From: Trichomonas vaginalis G3 | Lineage: Eukaryota > Parabasalia > Trichomonadida > Trichomonadidae | Length of the DNA stretch: 64,000 nucleotides | Reading direction: 5' to 3' | Assembly: GCF_026262505.1 (NCBI RefSeq) | Contig: NC_067203.1 | Coordinates: forward strand, 744,001-808,000 | Shown: positions 28,579-38,485 of the stretch, in pieces | Position numbering within the stretch: the stretch's first letter is position 1 | Layout: the number at the start of each line of letters is the position of its first letter | Made by a program: the position numbers and the translations under genes | Notes under the pieces: generated by a model | What the model was told of the DNA's origin: nothing | Databases searched by the model: none | What the model saw: the letters and a program-made list of their open reading frames with translations, nothing else

Positions 28579-29688
28579 ATGAGCGTCAAAACTAACAACG
28601 TTAAAAAATTAGGATTCACAAACGAGGAAATAAAGGATATATTAGATGAGATGTGTTATGAAGTTAGTAAATATTATTTAAGAAATTGTCAAAAATTTGC
28701 CGAGTTATTAAATGATTTAGATTATGATGGAAAAATGAATAAAGATGATGTTATAAATTTCTTATATCCCACATCTGAAGAAGAAAAACCTAAAGAACCT
28801 GATGTTTTCCCTGAATATTATGAAGAACGGATTAAAGATGATGATGAATACAATGAAATTGAAAAACTGGAAAAAATAAGAGATGAAATAGATGAAAAAA
28901 TTAAGGAATTAAGAGAAGTTGAAAAATATAATGAAAATGAAGTAGAGGGTTTAATGAATATCCCAGCTTCAGAATCAGCAGTTCAGAAATCTCATGAAGA
29001 AAGATATAAAAATTATGTCTCAGAATCAACACAAAATTTATTAGATGGCGAAATAGATGAAACACTTTCAGAAGAAGGTACTAAATTTATACGTAAACAT
29101 AAGTTACAATTTATTGATAATGAAAAATACCCTTGTATCTTACTTTCACCCCCTCTCGATTCTGAGAAATTCAAAAAAGCTCTTAAAAACGTGACATATG
29201 CAACTAATACGATTAAGAAAGAAGATCATGATATTTACACAAATTATTATTTAAATAAATGCACAGGTGTTGATAAAGTTTTTGATTTATTAGATAAAAT
29301 ATCAAAAGAAACCATTGGAACATATAAAATTTTGTGTGATTGTGGTTTCATTATTGAAGATACCAATAATGTTTCATATGAAAGAACAGCACCGAAGGAA
29401 GACGAAGTGGAAAGATCTATTCCATTCGTTATTAAGAATATAAAAGATATGAAAACTTATAAACATTATATTTATTCATTTATTTCAGAAAAAATGGAAG
29501 CAACCCATAAAACATCTTCTCATCATTTTATAGCTATTCATACATTCCTTTTCAAAGTTGTGAAATTAAATAAGACAGGAATTAGATTTAATGTATCCGG
29601 GTACGCATTCTTGAGTAAATTAAAATGTATTCGTCACGTCGCAGATGATAAAAATTTATGTGTTCTTAATTCATTTTATGGGCTTTAA
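28579..29688 (+). CDS. Maverick B 369-aa protein, probable N-terminal part of the polymerase region
   Basis: This open frame from ATG 28579 has a TTTATTTTTAATTCGTATGAA leader. The first 130 residues are acidic and helical, including a possible coiled coil (EIEKLEKIRDEIDEKIKELREVEKY). The middle has PASESAVQKSHEERY and CILLSPPLDSEKFKKAL. The last residues, ADDKNLCVLNSFYGL, resemble the Cys segment of the OTU-like part that precedes polB in Mavericks (compare NEPCILTCLRNSG in Maverick A). It is followed at once by the 54-bp repeat array and the polB region. Whether it is a separate gene or the head of polB cannot be decided here. Confidence 0.5.
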   Translation: MSVKTNNVKKLGFTNEEIKDILDEMCYEVSKYYLRNCQKFAELLNDLDYDGKMNKDDVINFLYPTSEEEKPKEPDVFPEYYEERIKDDDEYNEIEKLEKIRDEIDEKIKELREVEKYNENEVEGLMNIPASESAVQKSHEERYKNYVSESTQNLLDGEIDETLSEEGTKFIRKHKLQFIDNEKYPCILLSPPLDSEKFKKALKNVTYATNTIKKEDHDIYTNYYLNKCTGVDKVFDLLDKISKETIGTYKILCDCGFIIEDTNNVSYERTAPKEDEVERSIPFVIKNIKDMKTYKHYIYSFISEKMEATHKTSSHHFIAIHTFLFKVVKLNKTGIRFNVSGYAFLSKLKCIRHVADDKNLCVLNSFYGL

Positions 29689-29695
29689 AAAATAA

Positions 29696-29862
29696 ATGAA
29701 ACAGAGGAGGAAGAAATAAATGAAAGTGAAAATGTTCAACAAAAAATAAATGAAACAGAGGAGGAAGAAATAAATGAAAGTGAAAATGTTCAACAAAAAA
29801 TAAATGAAACAGAGGAGGAAGAAATAAATGAAAGTGAAAATGTTCAACAAAAAATAAACTTT
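29696..29862 (+). repeat. 54-bp tandem repeat, three units
   Basis: Units with ACAGAGGAGGAAGAAATAAA begin at 29701, 29755 and 29809, spaced 54 bp and identical. In one frame they spell an acidic 18-residue unit (NETEEEEINESENVQQKI). One copy of the same unit forms the start of the gene at 45513-45881 near the other end of the element. Confidence 0.9.
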
Positions 29863-29899
29863 ATTTTTATTTATTTTTTAATTTTTTATTCTTACATAA

Positions 29900-32800
29900 A
29901 TGAACAAAAACGGAACCGCTAAAATGAATGATAATCAAATTAGAGCAGAAGGTAGAAGGTTATTTAAACGCTTCTATAACATTCCTGATGGTGTTAATCC
30001 TAAAACTCGTAGAAGTTATTTAAATGAAGCAATAGATTCATATGAAGGATTTGACATTTCATCAGAAAGTGAGAGATTAGCGAGAATGTTAAATGTTAAT
30101 ATTGATTTCTATTATTGTGACCCTCAACCAGAAGACGTGGACATAAATAAGGTAGACTTTCCATTAGTGGATTCAATAATGATAGATCCAGAATTTGAAA
30201 CAGTAAATATTTTATTAACACAGAGTCCATGTGGAAAACTTCACGCTGACAGAATAACAGACGTTGAAGCACTCACCGGCTATAGAGTTTGTCCATATTG
30301 TAAAGAAGAAGTTTATTCTATCCGTGATGATCCAGAAAGGAAAAACCAAAGAAGATTTTTAAAGCATTGTGAGAAATGTAAAGAAAATAATGGAAGATTA
30401 ATTCAAGACGTTCAATTGCAAAAGACACAGCAACCATATGCACCACATATTACGAAACAGAAGATATATCAGTGGTTATTAGCTCATAATTTGCAGGAAT
30501 ATTATCAACCGACAAGATATTATATTACTTTTGACTTCGAAACATTAGAGACTAAAGAAGAATTACAACTTTCTGAGTGTGCAACTTTGAACGCTTACTT
30601 AAAACCATTCATGGTATCATCAACGGTTAAATTAAACGATAAAACATATACGAGGAATTTTTGCTTAACTTCGAGTGATTCTTTTATTTCTGATTGGATT
30701 GAGTTTTTATTTTCAACCTGTTCATTAGTTGCTAAATCAAATATGAGTCAATACAATGAATTATTGAAGTCGCAAACGGCGGGGACTTTGTCTCATACAT
30801 TAAATGAAAAACAGAAGGAAGCATTTAAAGAACTTCTAGATGAGGAATTCAATAAAGTGAATATCATAGGTTTTAATTCGGGAAAGTTTGATTTAAATTT
30901 AATTCTTCGTGATTTAAACACTGCAAAATGGAAAATAAAATGAATGCTGGGTTCATCTTCTCAATTTAAGCAAATCATTGTAAAGAAAACAAACGTTCCA
31001 TATGAATTGAGATTTATTGACATCAGAAATTATATAGCGGGTGGGACATTAGATTCACTCAAATTTCGGAAACAATAAATCACGTGTTAAATCCTTTTTC
31101 CCTTATCAATTCATCACGTGGGAAAATTACGAAGAAGAATTATATAAAGTGGAACCATTCACTCAAGATTCATTTTATTCAGCATTAACTCAAGAAACTA
31201 TATCAGATAGTGATTATCAAATATATCTCAATGATGCTAAAATTTTAAGAATAGATTAGAATATTTTATTCATTATTGCAATAAAGATGTTGAAATTATG
31301 ATTGACCCAATCGATAAAATTATTGAAGAAACATTTGTTTATAAAATTGATATGCTTCATAATCTTTCTTTATCATCGAATGCTTCAATGATTCGTTACG
31401 CTTTAGCATATAAAGACTTTAATCCTAATGAAAAATATCCTGAGGAAGAGATAGAATCAAGTTTTGAATTAACGAAAAAGTATTGGAAATATAAAATTGA
31501 ATCATATAAGAAACAAGATGAAAAAGCAGAAAGGGATACTAAAAATAATGTTTCAATGGATGATTTTCAATACTATCACGATTTAATCCTTTCATCTAAA
31601 TGCAAAATGTGTGGTAAAGCGTTTACATATGCAAATAAACCAACATTGGATAGAATCGATAATGAAAAACCACATACTAAAGAAAATTGTCAGTTAATGT
31701 GTTGTTATTGCAATGTCGTAAAATCAAATAAAGATGAAGATGTTCAACGTTTAAGAATCAATTTAAGAAATTACGCATTAAAAAATAATTTACCAATGAC
31801 TTTAGATTCAGTTGAAGCTTATCACATTCTCCGTAATGGAATTACTGGTGGTTTATCAAATGTTCAACATAGAGTAAATCTTAAAGGAATCACGCACATT
31901 AATAAACTTTCATATAATCCAGAAACTAAAACTGTATCAAATGAGGACACCACCAACATCATGACTCATTTCGTTGGTGTTGATTTTAATTCATTATATC
32001 CTTCATCATTTTCATCTAATCCTCATGATTTCATTCAATATACTGACCATAAAATGTATATGCCGGGAAGATTGAATGGTGTTATCATTTGTGATACAGC
32101 AACAAAGAAAGCAAAAGCATTGGGAATAATTAAGAAGAAAAATACTTTATTCGTGGCTGAAGTAAAGGGTCACATTGATGAAAAATACATTAATGATTAC
32201 ATAAACTTTTTACCGATAATAAGAAACTTAGATATTATCACAGATGAAAAAACAATTGGCAGTTTTATGTATAATTACATGAAATCAAACAATCTACCAG
32301 TTGACCAGAAACAGAGGAAATTAACTCAGTTAGCATCAACACACAACCAATATCAACCATTTTCTTCTTATTATCTTTGGTATCTAATAGACAGGTTTAA
32401 TTTTATCATCGATGATATTCAATCAATTTTAACATTTACGAAAAACACTTGTTTTAATGAATTTGCGAACGAATTTATGAACGAAAGACAAAAGGCTGAA
32501 TTAGAAGGAAATAAAGGAAAAAGTTTATTTTGTAAGATTTCACTTAATGGATCATATGGTTACGATGCAATGAATACACAAAATTATGCAAAGACTAAAA
32601 TAATGAATGCACAGAAGGCACGCGTTGCATGTATGTCAAATAAGTTTAAAAACATAAGAGAAATAGGTGAGGATACATATCAAGTGATGCTTAAAGATAG
32701 ATTTTATAGATGTGATACATGTTTACAAGAGGCATTCTTCACTTTAGATAATGCTAAATACTGGTATTTGGTTTTCATTTATGATTTTATGTATAAATGC

Positions 32801-33360
32801 ATGAATGTTAATCGTTTTCATTTCATTGAAGGTGATACTGATTCATCTTATTGGGCAATCGCTGGCGACCCAAATCTTCCTAACACTCAAGCATTTCAAG
32901 CAATTGTTACCGATAAACAATTTTATGATAAAACATTTTCAAATTCGCACCATTTGATTTCTTCTGTTTTGATGAGAAATTTAAACCTAAATTAAAGAAT
33001 AAAGCCGAAGAAAAAGCACATGAGAAAAAATTATTGGGTTTAGCAATTGAGAAACAAGGTGATAACATGGTGGCGTTATGTCCTAAATGTTATACATCAT
33101 TCAACGGTTCAATTGATGGGAGTGATTTTAAAAAGATTGCACAAAAAATGAAGGGTGTTAGTTTAAGACAAAATAAGCAATTAACACCTAAAAAATATTT
33201 GGATATAATAAATAATAAAGTGATATTTGATGGTCAGAATATTAATTTACAACTTAAAAACGGGTCAATGACTCGCTTAACAATCGGTAAGACTGCATTA
33301 ACAGGAGCACACACTAGGGCTGTATGTTGTGAAAATGGATGTTGTATGCCATTTATTTAA
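29900..33360 (+). pseudogene. Maverick B protein-primed DNA polymerase (polB) with HNH-like segment, broken
   Basis: Family-B motifs appear in order. The exonuclease motif I is ITFDFETLE (about 30530). A zinc/HNH-like block follows with CKMCGKAF...TLDRIDN...CQLMCCYCN (about 31600-31720). Polymerase motif A is VDFNSLYPSSF (about 31980), motif B KISLNGSYGYD (about 32540), and motif C EGDTDSSYW (about 32830). Near the end a Cys-rich segment (CPKCY, CCENGCCM) may be structural. Protein-primed polB replicates linear element DNA from its ends. The region is broken at several places and is a fossil. The HNH-like block between exonuclease and polymerase parts is unusual. Confidence 0.85.
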
Positions 33361-33535
33361 TACAATTTAAAAACGTAGGGGTTGAGTCATGAATTTAAAA
33401 TTTTATTTTTAATAAAATGCCACAGAAGAGACAAAAGGAACCGTTAATGATGCGATTCAATATGTAAATAATGGTTTTGATACTATAATTCAAAGAGGTG
33501 GGCACCCTTAAAACATTGATTTTATTTTTATATAA
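33361..33535. other. Spacer with small fragment
   Basis: Between the polymerase and integrase genes. A short stretch from 33418 resembles a gene start (ATGCCACAGAAGAGACAAAAG) but soon stops. Confidence 0.3.
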
Positions 33536-35092
33536 ATGGATAATGTAGATTTAGAAATTTTAATTGATGATTTAGTATTTAATCAAAATTTTCTTGATTA
33601 TTACGATTTAAAATCATATCTCCAAAAACATAATAACAATATAACGGGTGATGATATGGAATATTATTATCCATATTATAAAAATGAAATTTTGAAATAT
33701 CATAATAAAATAATTTCTGAAATTAAAGACAAAATTAAAAATAATGAATATACAAAGGGAAAAACTAAATCACAACTTAAACAGTTGAAAGATTTCAAAA
33801 ATAAAGTATTAACAGAAGAAGATATTGATGAATTATATAAATTATATAATCCTGAGCCGCAAAAGCCAAAGCCGAGGTCTAAAGTAGCAAATGTTCAACA
33901 GCTAAAGGAACAAAACGCCCAGGTTCTTCAGACCATAAATGATGCACAAGCTTTAATTTATGATTCATTAGTTAAACCATATTCAGCCCGACTTTTAAAT
34001 GATGATCAACTTTTGGAATTCATCCTTCAACATAAACTCGAAGCGGGAAAGTATATCAAACCTTTATATACAGCATATTTAAAACAAATGAATAGAATAC
34101 ATCCAGAATTAATGAAGGGGGGAATGAATTCCAAAACTTCATCATCCAAAATCAAAGCAGATAAAATTAAACCACTTGCAACACCAAAACCTCCAACGAC
34201 AGTACCGCCTCTTCCTTCAGTTAATCCTTCATCATTCACTTTATTATATCCATTTCAAACATTAAAGAAGCAAAAAGATTTTAAAAAGGATTTCAAGATA
34301 TTAAATAAACCAATTGACCCGAAAATTCAACCGTTAAAGGAAAAATTTAGTCGCCCTTCATTTGCACCATATCCATATTCATACGAAATCGATCATCTGG
34401 AATATTCAAAAGGAAACGTTACTTATTTATTTGCCATTAACATTAACACTAGATATTTATATTGCATTCCAGTGAAAGGGAAAACAGAACAGGAAACAAG
34501 AAGAGCTATACAATACTTACTAGATCATGAAAGAGTAGATAATATCAGGGGTGATGGTGATAAAGGATTTCAGGCAGCTATGGCTCATTATTTCCCACAA
34601 ATTAATTTTTTCTTTTCATCCTCTCCATATACGTTTCATAATAAAATAGTTGATGCGGTAATGAGAACTCTTAGAGATGCGTTAGGGGTTAACGGTCAGA
34701 TATACTGGGATGGAAATCATGACTCCATCATACAACAGTTAGTATATTATTACAATAATACATGGCATAGAACAATAAACATGAAACCAGTGGAAATGAA
34801 AAATGATATTTCAAAAGAATGGGAATATATTAGAAAGCAAATGGAAAGGTTGAATGATGTTAAACGTGAACAAATTAATTCGGGGCTCATGAATTTTAAA
34901 CAAGGGGATAAAGTTTTGATTCATCTCGATTATGGAAAAACTGATAAATCAATGACAAAAAGAAGACGAAGATTTGACACAATAGCTGAATTTGTTAGAT
35001 ATATTAACGGTAATGTATTAGTTGAAGTTGACAATAAATTAATAGAAATTCCAATTTATTTTATTACTCCATTATATTTAAATAATATTTAA
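33536..35092 (+). CDS. Maverick B integrase (rve family)
   Basis: This open frame of 518 residues follows a TTTTATTTTTATATAAATG leader. The first 200 residues are helical and charged. The rve core starts about residue 280: PYSYEIDHLEYSKGNVTYLFA holds the first Asp segment with NINTRYLYCIPVKGK, NIRGDGDKGFQAAM holds the second, and HNKIVDAVMRTLRDAL is the third segment, followed by NNTWHRTINMKPVEM. The end (GDKVLIHLDYGK...RRRFDTIAEFVRYINGNVLVEVDNKLIEIPIYF) is an SH3/chromo-like C-terminal domain. It would join the element ends to host DNA with a 6-bp stagger, which matches the duplication seen. Confidence 0.85.
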   Translation: MDNVDLEILIDDLVFNQNFLDYYDLKSYLQKHNNNITGDDMEYYYPYYKNEILKYHNKIISEIKDKIKNNEYTKGKTKSQLKQLKDFKNKVLTEEDIDELYKLYNPEPQKPKPRSKVANVQQLKEQNAQVLQTINDAQALIYDSLVKPYSARLLNDDQLLEFILQHKLEAGKYIKPLYTAYLKQMNRIHPELMKGGMNSKTSSSKIKADKIKPLATPKPPTTVPPLPSVNPSSFTLLYPFQTLKKQKDFKKDFKILNKPIDPKIQPLKEKFSRPSFAPYPYSYEIDHLEYSKGNVTYLFAININTRYLYCIPVKGKTEQETRRAIQYLLDHERVDNIRGDGDKGFQAAMAHYFPQINFFFSSSPYTFHNKIVDAVMRTLRDALGVNGQIYWDGNHDSIIQQLVYYYNNTWHRTINMKPVEMKNDISKEWEYIRKQMERLNDVKREQINSGLMNFKQGDKVLIHLDYGKTDKSMTKRRRRFDTIAEFVRYINGNVLVEVDNKLIEIPIYFITPLYLNNI

Positions 35093-35111
35093 TTTTTTTA
35101 TTTCGTAAGAA

Positions 35112-35432
35112 ATGAGTGACAACAAAGCAGCCAAGAGTCCTGATTCAATTAAGATTCAGAGTCCAGACGATGAATATAAAAAGAAACTAGACAGAATTAA
35201 ATCAAAAATATGCTATTACAAAAAGAAGTCGCAATGCGGTGGGGTTGATGCCCATAAAACTAAAGTAATTGAAAACGATAAAGAGAAGAAGGAAATAATT
35301 GAAAAGTTAGAAACTTACCGTTCAATCCTTAAACTGGGTGAAGCAAAAATAAAAGAATTTAATAGAATAAATAAATTGATTGGAAGAGATGAATTTAATA
35401 AAGATGAATTTTTAAACTCAATCCAAATTTAA
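35112..35432 (+). CDS. Maverick B hypothetical protein, 106 aa
   Basis: An open frame 19 bp after the integrase stop, with a TTTTTTTATTTCGTAAGAAATG leader. It is highly charged and mostly helical (a probable coiled coil, KIKEFNRINKLIG and EKKEIIEKLETYRSI), with two Cys (ICYYKKKSQCGGVD) that might bind metal. Family unknown. Confidence 0.5.
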   Translation: MSDNKAAKSPDSIKIQSPDDEYKKKLDRIKSKICYYKKKSQCGGVDAHKTKVIENDKEKKEIIEKLETYRSILKLGEAKIKEFNRINKLIGRDEFNKDEFLNSIQI

Positions 35433-35460
35433 TTTTTATTCCTCTTCGACAACGTCTCGA

Positions 35461-35676
35461 ATAACTGATGGTGTTACCATGTTACCATGTGCTACCAGGT
35501 TATTTAACTTCTTTTAAAAATGATGACAACATGACATTTAGACAACACAACAGGAGGAAGGCACTTATGAATTATTTTTGAATAACTGATGGTGTTACCA
35601 TGTTACCATGTGCTACCAGGTTATTTAACTTCTTTTAAAAATGATGACAACATGACATTTAGACAACACAGCAGGA
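35461..35676 (+). repeat. Paired 121-bp repeats with GTTACCAT iterons, left of the helicase gene
   Basis: Two copies (35461-, 35582-) of a block with GGTGTTACCATGTTACCATG, then GTTATTTAACTTC and TGATGACAACATGACATTTA. They lie directly downstream of the minus-strand helicase gene. Related copies in opposite orientation are at 38091-38377 and 45947-46060. Confidence 0.9.
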
Positions 35677-35705
35677 TTAATGCAAAAATAAATTCAAATC
35701 ATACT

Positions 35706-38018
35706 TTATAAAGCATCATTTACAGGTATTCCATCGTCAGTAAATGAATCATCATTATCATTTGGTTCAACCTGTTTATATAATCCTTTCATTTCTTCTT
35801 TCAAAACATAACACCATGTTTGTTTATCGTCTATTCTTCTATGTTTCCTATCACATTTATCCTTAATGCTCATTTGGAAATTCTTGTCTTTCATGTCTGA
35901 TGGTTTGCAGAATAGAGCATTTTTACACGTCATACCTGCACACAATTCATCATAATGTGTATTTATCCATACATCTAAAGGATTTGTTGATAATTCAATT
36001 AAATCTTGTTTGGCTTCAGTCATCGGTATGATTCGTACATTAAATGATGAAAGGTCATATTGCATAAAATATGTTAGTAAATTATCATAAAATTCCTTTG
36101 TGCATGAATCCATTAAATTCTTGAAGTAATCAAATTGACCCTTGAATTTACCATTAACTCTTAAAACTACGTATCTTCTGTCTCCAACTTCAATTTTGAC
36201 AGGGTAAACGTTATTAGTTACCAAAATGAAATTTGCAACGTTCTGAGCAGTTCTTCTGGGTTGATTCTTTTCATTAATTCTAATCTCATTATCCGTTATA
36301 ATTGATTTCAAAGCGTTGAAGTTTGCGAGTCTATCTTCACCTACATTCTTGAGTTCATTAAGTACAAGAAACATTTTATTCTCAACTACTGAATTGAAAT
36401 TACCCGTTAGCTCACTTATTTCAGTAATGTTTTTGATTGAATAACCAGCGAGAAGTTCAGAAATAATGTCTGTAAATCTGTTTTTACCTGTTCCCTGAAG
36501 TCCTTTCAAAATAATTGCTGTTTCATTCTTGATTCCAGGATGTTGAATCATTGATGCAATCCAGCCGAGAAGGTATTTATACACTTCATCATTATTATCA
36601 CATATGGCTTCTTTAATGAAATCCATAAACATCTCAATTTTTGGGTAATCAGGCTTTTCGAGAACGATGTATTTATAACCTTGAAACGTTGAGAAAACAT
36701 CTGGAGAATCAGATTTAAAGCAAACACCCTTAACGGTTAATGAGGATAATTGATTTAGTAGTACATCCCATGCTGTTATGGTTTTACCTTCTTCTTTAAA
36801 TAATTTAATCATTTTAAGTGACTCTTTCATGTTTGATTGAAGAACGAATGATATTTGATTCATTTTGTCGTGGATATTATAGTCCTTTTGAATGAAATAT
36901 TTATTTCCACAATCTACAAAACGGATTACACGTGATAAATCCTCAATTACTTCAGAACTGTTTTTATACTGATGATTTTCAGCCTTGCGTCTAATATCTG
37001 TTATCAAAAACGAGTCATCAAGTTTGATATCAAATGTTATTTTTGGCTTACGTAATAAAGGTAAAACATATTCATCATAATATTCCTTTTGATAAAGTTT
37101 TAGAATCTTCACCAAAACAAATGGAGAAGTCATTAAATGTGCATATCTACTACGTGCTTTTTCAAAATTACTTTTTGCATTTTCAGTTAAATTGCAGAAG
37201 TTATAAACGTTATCGTAGGCTTCATTAATTAAATGATTAGGTAACGAATTAATTGCTTGAAACAGTGTGAATAATGTAACTTCTTTTTCTAAATTCATGT
37301 TTCCACCGCCATTATGTACTTCAAAATCACTGATGCCATCAACTATGCTCTGGGCAAGTTTATCGTCAATGTTTACATCTTTGTTTTCATTCATGATAGT
37401 CTTTATTTCTTCGTTCTTCTGTTCAACTCTTACCTTAATATTCAAATCATTTAATATATCATTCACTGTTCTGGTTATGGTCGAGTCATAACTTCCACGA
37501 ATGAATGAGTATGTATTGATTGGTTCTGTTGCATTCTTGCGAACTCTTGAATCAGCCATAACTACTAAAGAACGCTTTGATTCATCCATTGAAGTCATTA
37601 TGTCAATATCATAATCATTGCAGGAATAACATTTAATCATTCTGTTCGAAACTGAATAGAAGAAATTAGTGTTGCAATAAATGTGAAGACCTCCTGAAGC
37701 GGTTTTAACGATAACATCTTTATCCGAAAGTTTTGATAAAATATCTTTTCTAACTGTTTCTTTAAGTTCATCATTGTATGATTTATTGATATCAACATCT
37801 ATAATCGTTAAATTTGAAATTTTATTTACTAATAAAGCCATACCAGTTTTCCTTCCTCTTCCTCCATCATGTTTGAGGTAGTTATGTAAATCAATCTTGT
37901 TTTCACCAATTCTTTCGTTGAGGGTTTTAGTTTCTGCCACAACTAATTCCTCAGCTAATGAATCAATAACTTTTTCATCAGAAACGATATAGTTGCTGTT
38001 GTTGTTTGTTGCTGTCAT
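35706..38018 (-). CDS. Maverick B primase-polymerase / SF3 helicase
   Basis: 770 residues, fully open from ATG 38018. The N-terminal 200 residues carry archaeo-eukaryotic primase motifs: LTIIDVDINKSYND (the metal-binding DxD), and IVKTASGGLHIYCN (the sxH-type motif II). The C-terminal half is an SF3 helicase with Walker A KGLQGTGKNRFTDI, Walker B FLVLNELKN, motif C FILVTNNVYPVKI and a downstream EVGDRRYVVLRVN segment. It is similar in the helicase half to the gene of Maverick A at 8054-9970, which has no primase domain. It would prime and unwind element DNA. Paired repeats flank it on both sides. Confidence 0.85.
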   Translation of the reverse strand: MTATNNNSNYIVSDEKVIDSLAEELVVAETKTLNERIGENKIDLHNYLKHDGGRGRKTGMALLVNKISNLTIIDVDINKSYNDELKETVRKDILSKLSDKDVIVKTASGGLHIYCNTNFFYSVSNRMIKCYSCNDYDIDIMTSMDESKRSLVVMADSRVRKNATEPINTYSFIRGSYDSTITRTVNDILNDLNIKVRVEQKNEEIKTIMNENKDVNIDDKLAQSIVDGISDFEVHNGGGNMNLEKEVTLFTLFQAINSLPNHLINEAYDNVYNFCNLTENAKSNFEKARSRYAHLMTSPFVLVKILKLYQKEYYDEYVLPLLRKPKITFDIKLDDSFLITDIRRKAENHQYKNSSEVIEDLSRVIRFVDCGNKYFIQKDYNIHDKMNQISFVLQSNMKESLKMIKLFKEEGKTITAWDVLLNQLSSLTVKGVCFKSDSPDVFSTFQGYKYIVLEKPDYPKIEMFMDFIKEAICDNNDEVYKYLLGWIASMIQHPGIKNETAIILKGLQGTGKNRFTDIISELLAGYSIKNITEISELTGNFNSVVENKMFLVLNELKNVGEDRLANFNALKSIITDNEIRINEKNQPRRTAQNVANFILVTNNVYPVKIEVGDRRYVVLRVNGKFKGQFDYFKNLMDSCTKEFYDNLLTYFMQYDLSSFNVRIIPMTEAKQDLIELSTNPLDVWINTHYDELCAGMTCKNALFCKPSDMKDKNFQMSIKDKCDRKHRRIDDKQTWCYVLKEEMKGLYKQVEPNDNDDSFTDDGIPVNDAL

Positions 38019-38090
38019 TTATATAGGAATAAAAAATAAAAATAATTTTAAAACTAACTTTATTTTTGGACTGCATCAAATTTCCTGTGT

Positions 38091-38377
38091 TGTTGTCTAA
38101 ATGTCATGTTGTCTCATTTTTTCAGAGAAGTTAATTAACCTGGTAGCACATGGTAACATGGTAACACCTTCAGTTCTTCAAAAATAATTAATTATTGAAT
38201 AACCTGAAACCATTAACGTAAACATTAACGTAAACATTTATTTCCTGTGTTGTTGTCTAAATGTCATGTTGTCTCATTTTTTCAGAGAAGTTAATTAACC
38301 TGGTAGCACATGGTAACATGGTAACACCTTCAGTTCTTCAAAAATAATTAATTATTGAATAACCTGAAAACATTTAC
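38091..38377 (-). repeat. Paired repeats with GGTAACAT iterons, right of the helicase gene
   Basis: Two copies (38091-38240 and 38241-38377) spaced 150 bp. Each has TGTTGTTGTCTAAATGTCAT, then GAAGTTAATTAACCTGGTAG and TGGTAACATGGTAACACC. Orientation is opposite to the pair at 35461-35676, so the helicase gene lies in an inverted repeat pair. Confidence 0.9.
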
Positions 38378-38485
38378 GAAAAAATCTATTTCTGCAGTTC
38401 ATCCGCTACTTCATTACCTAATTAATTACAGACATAAAATATATTTAGTTCATTCGGTAAGCCTGCAAAGTAGGCTCAAGTGTGT

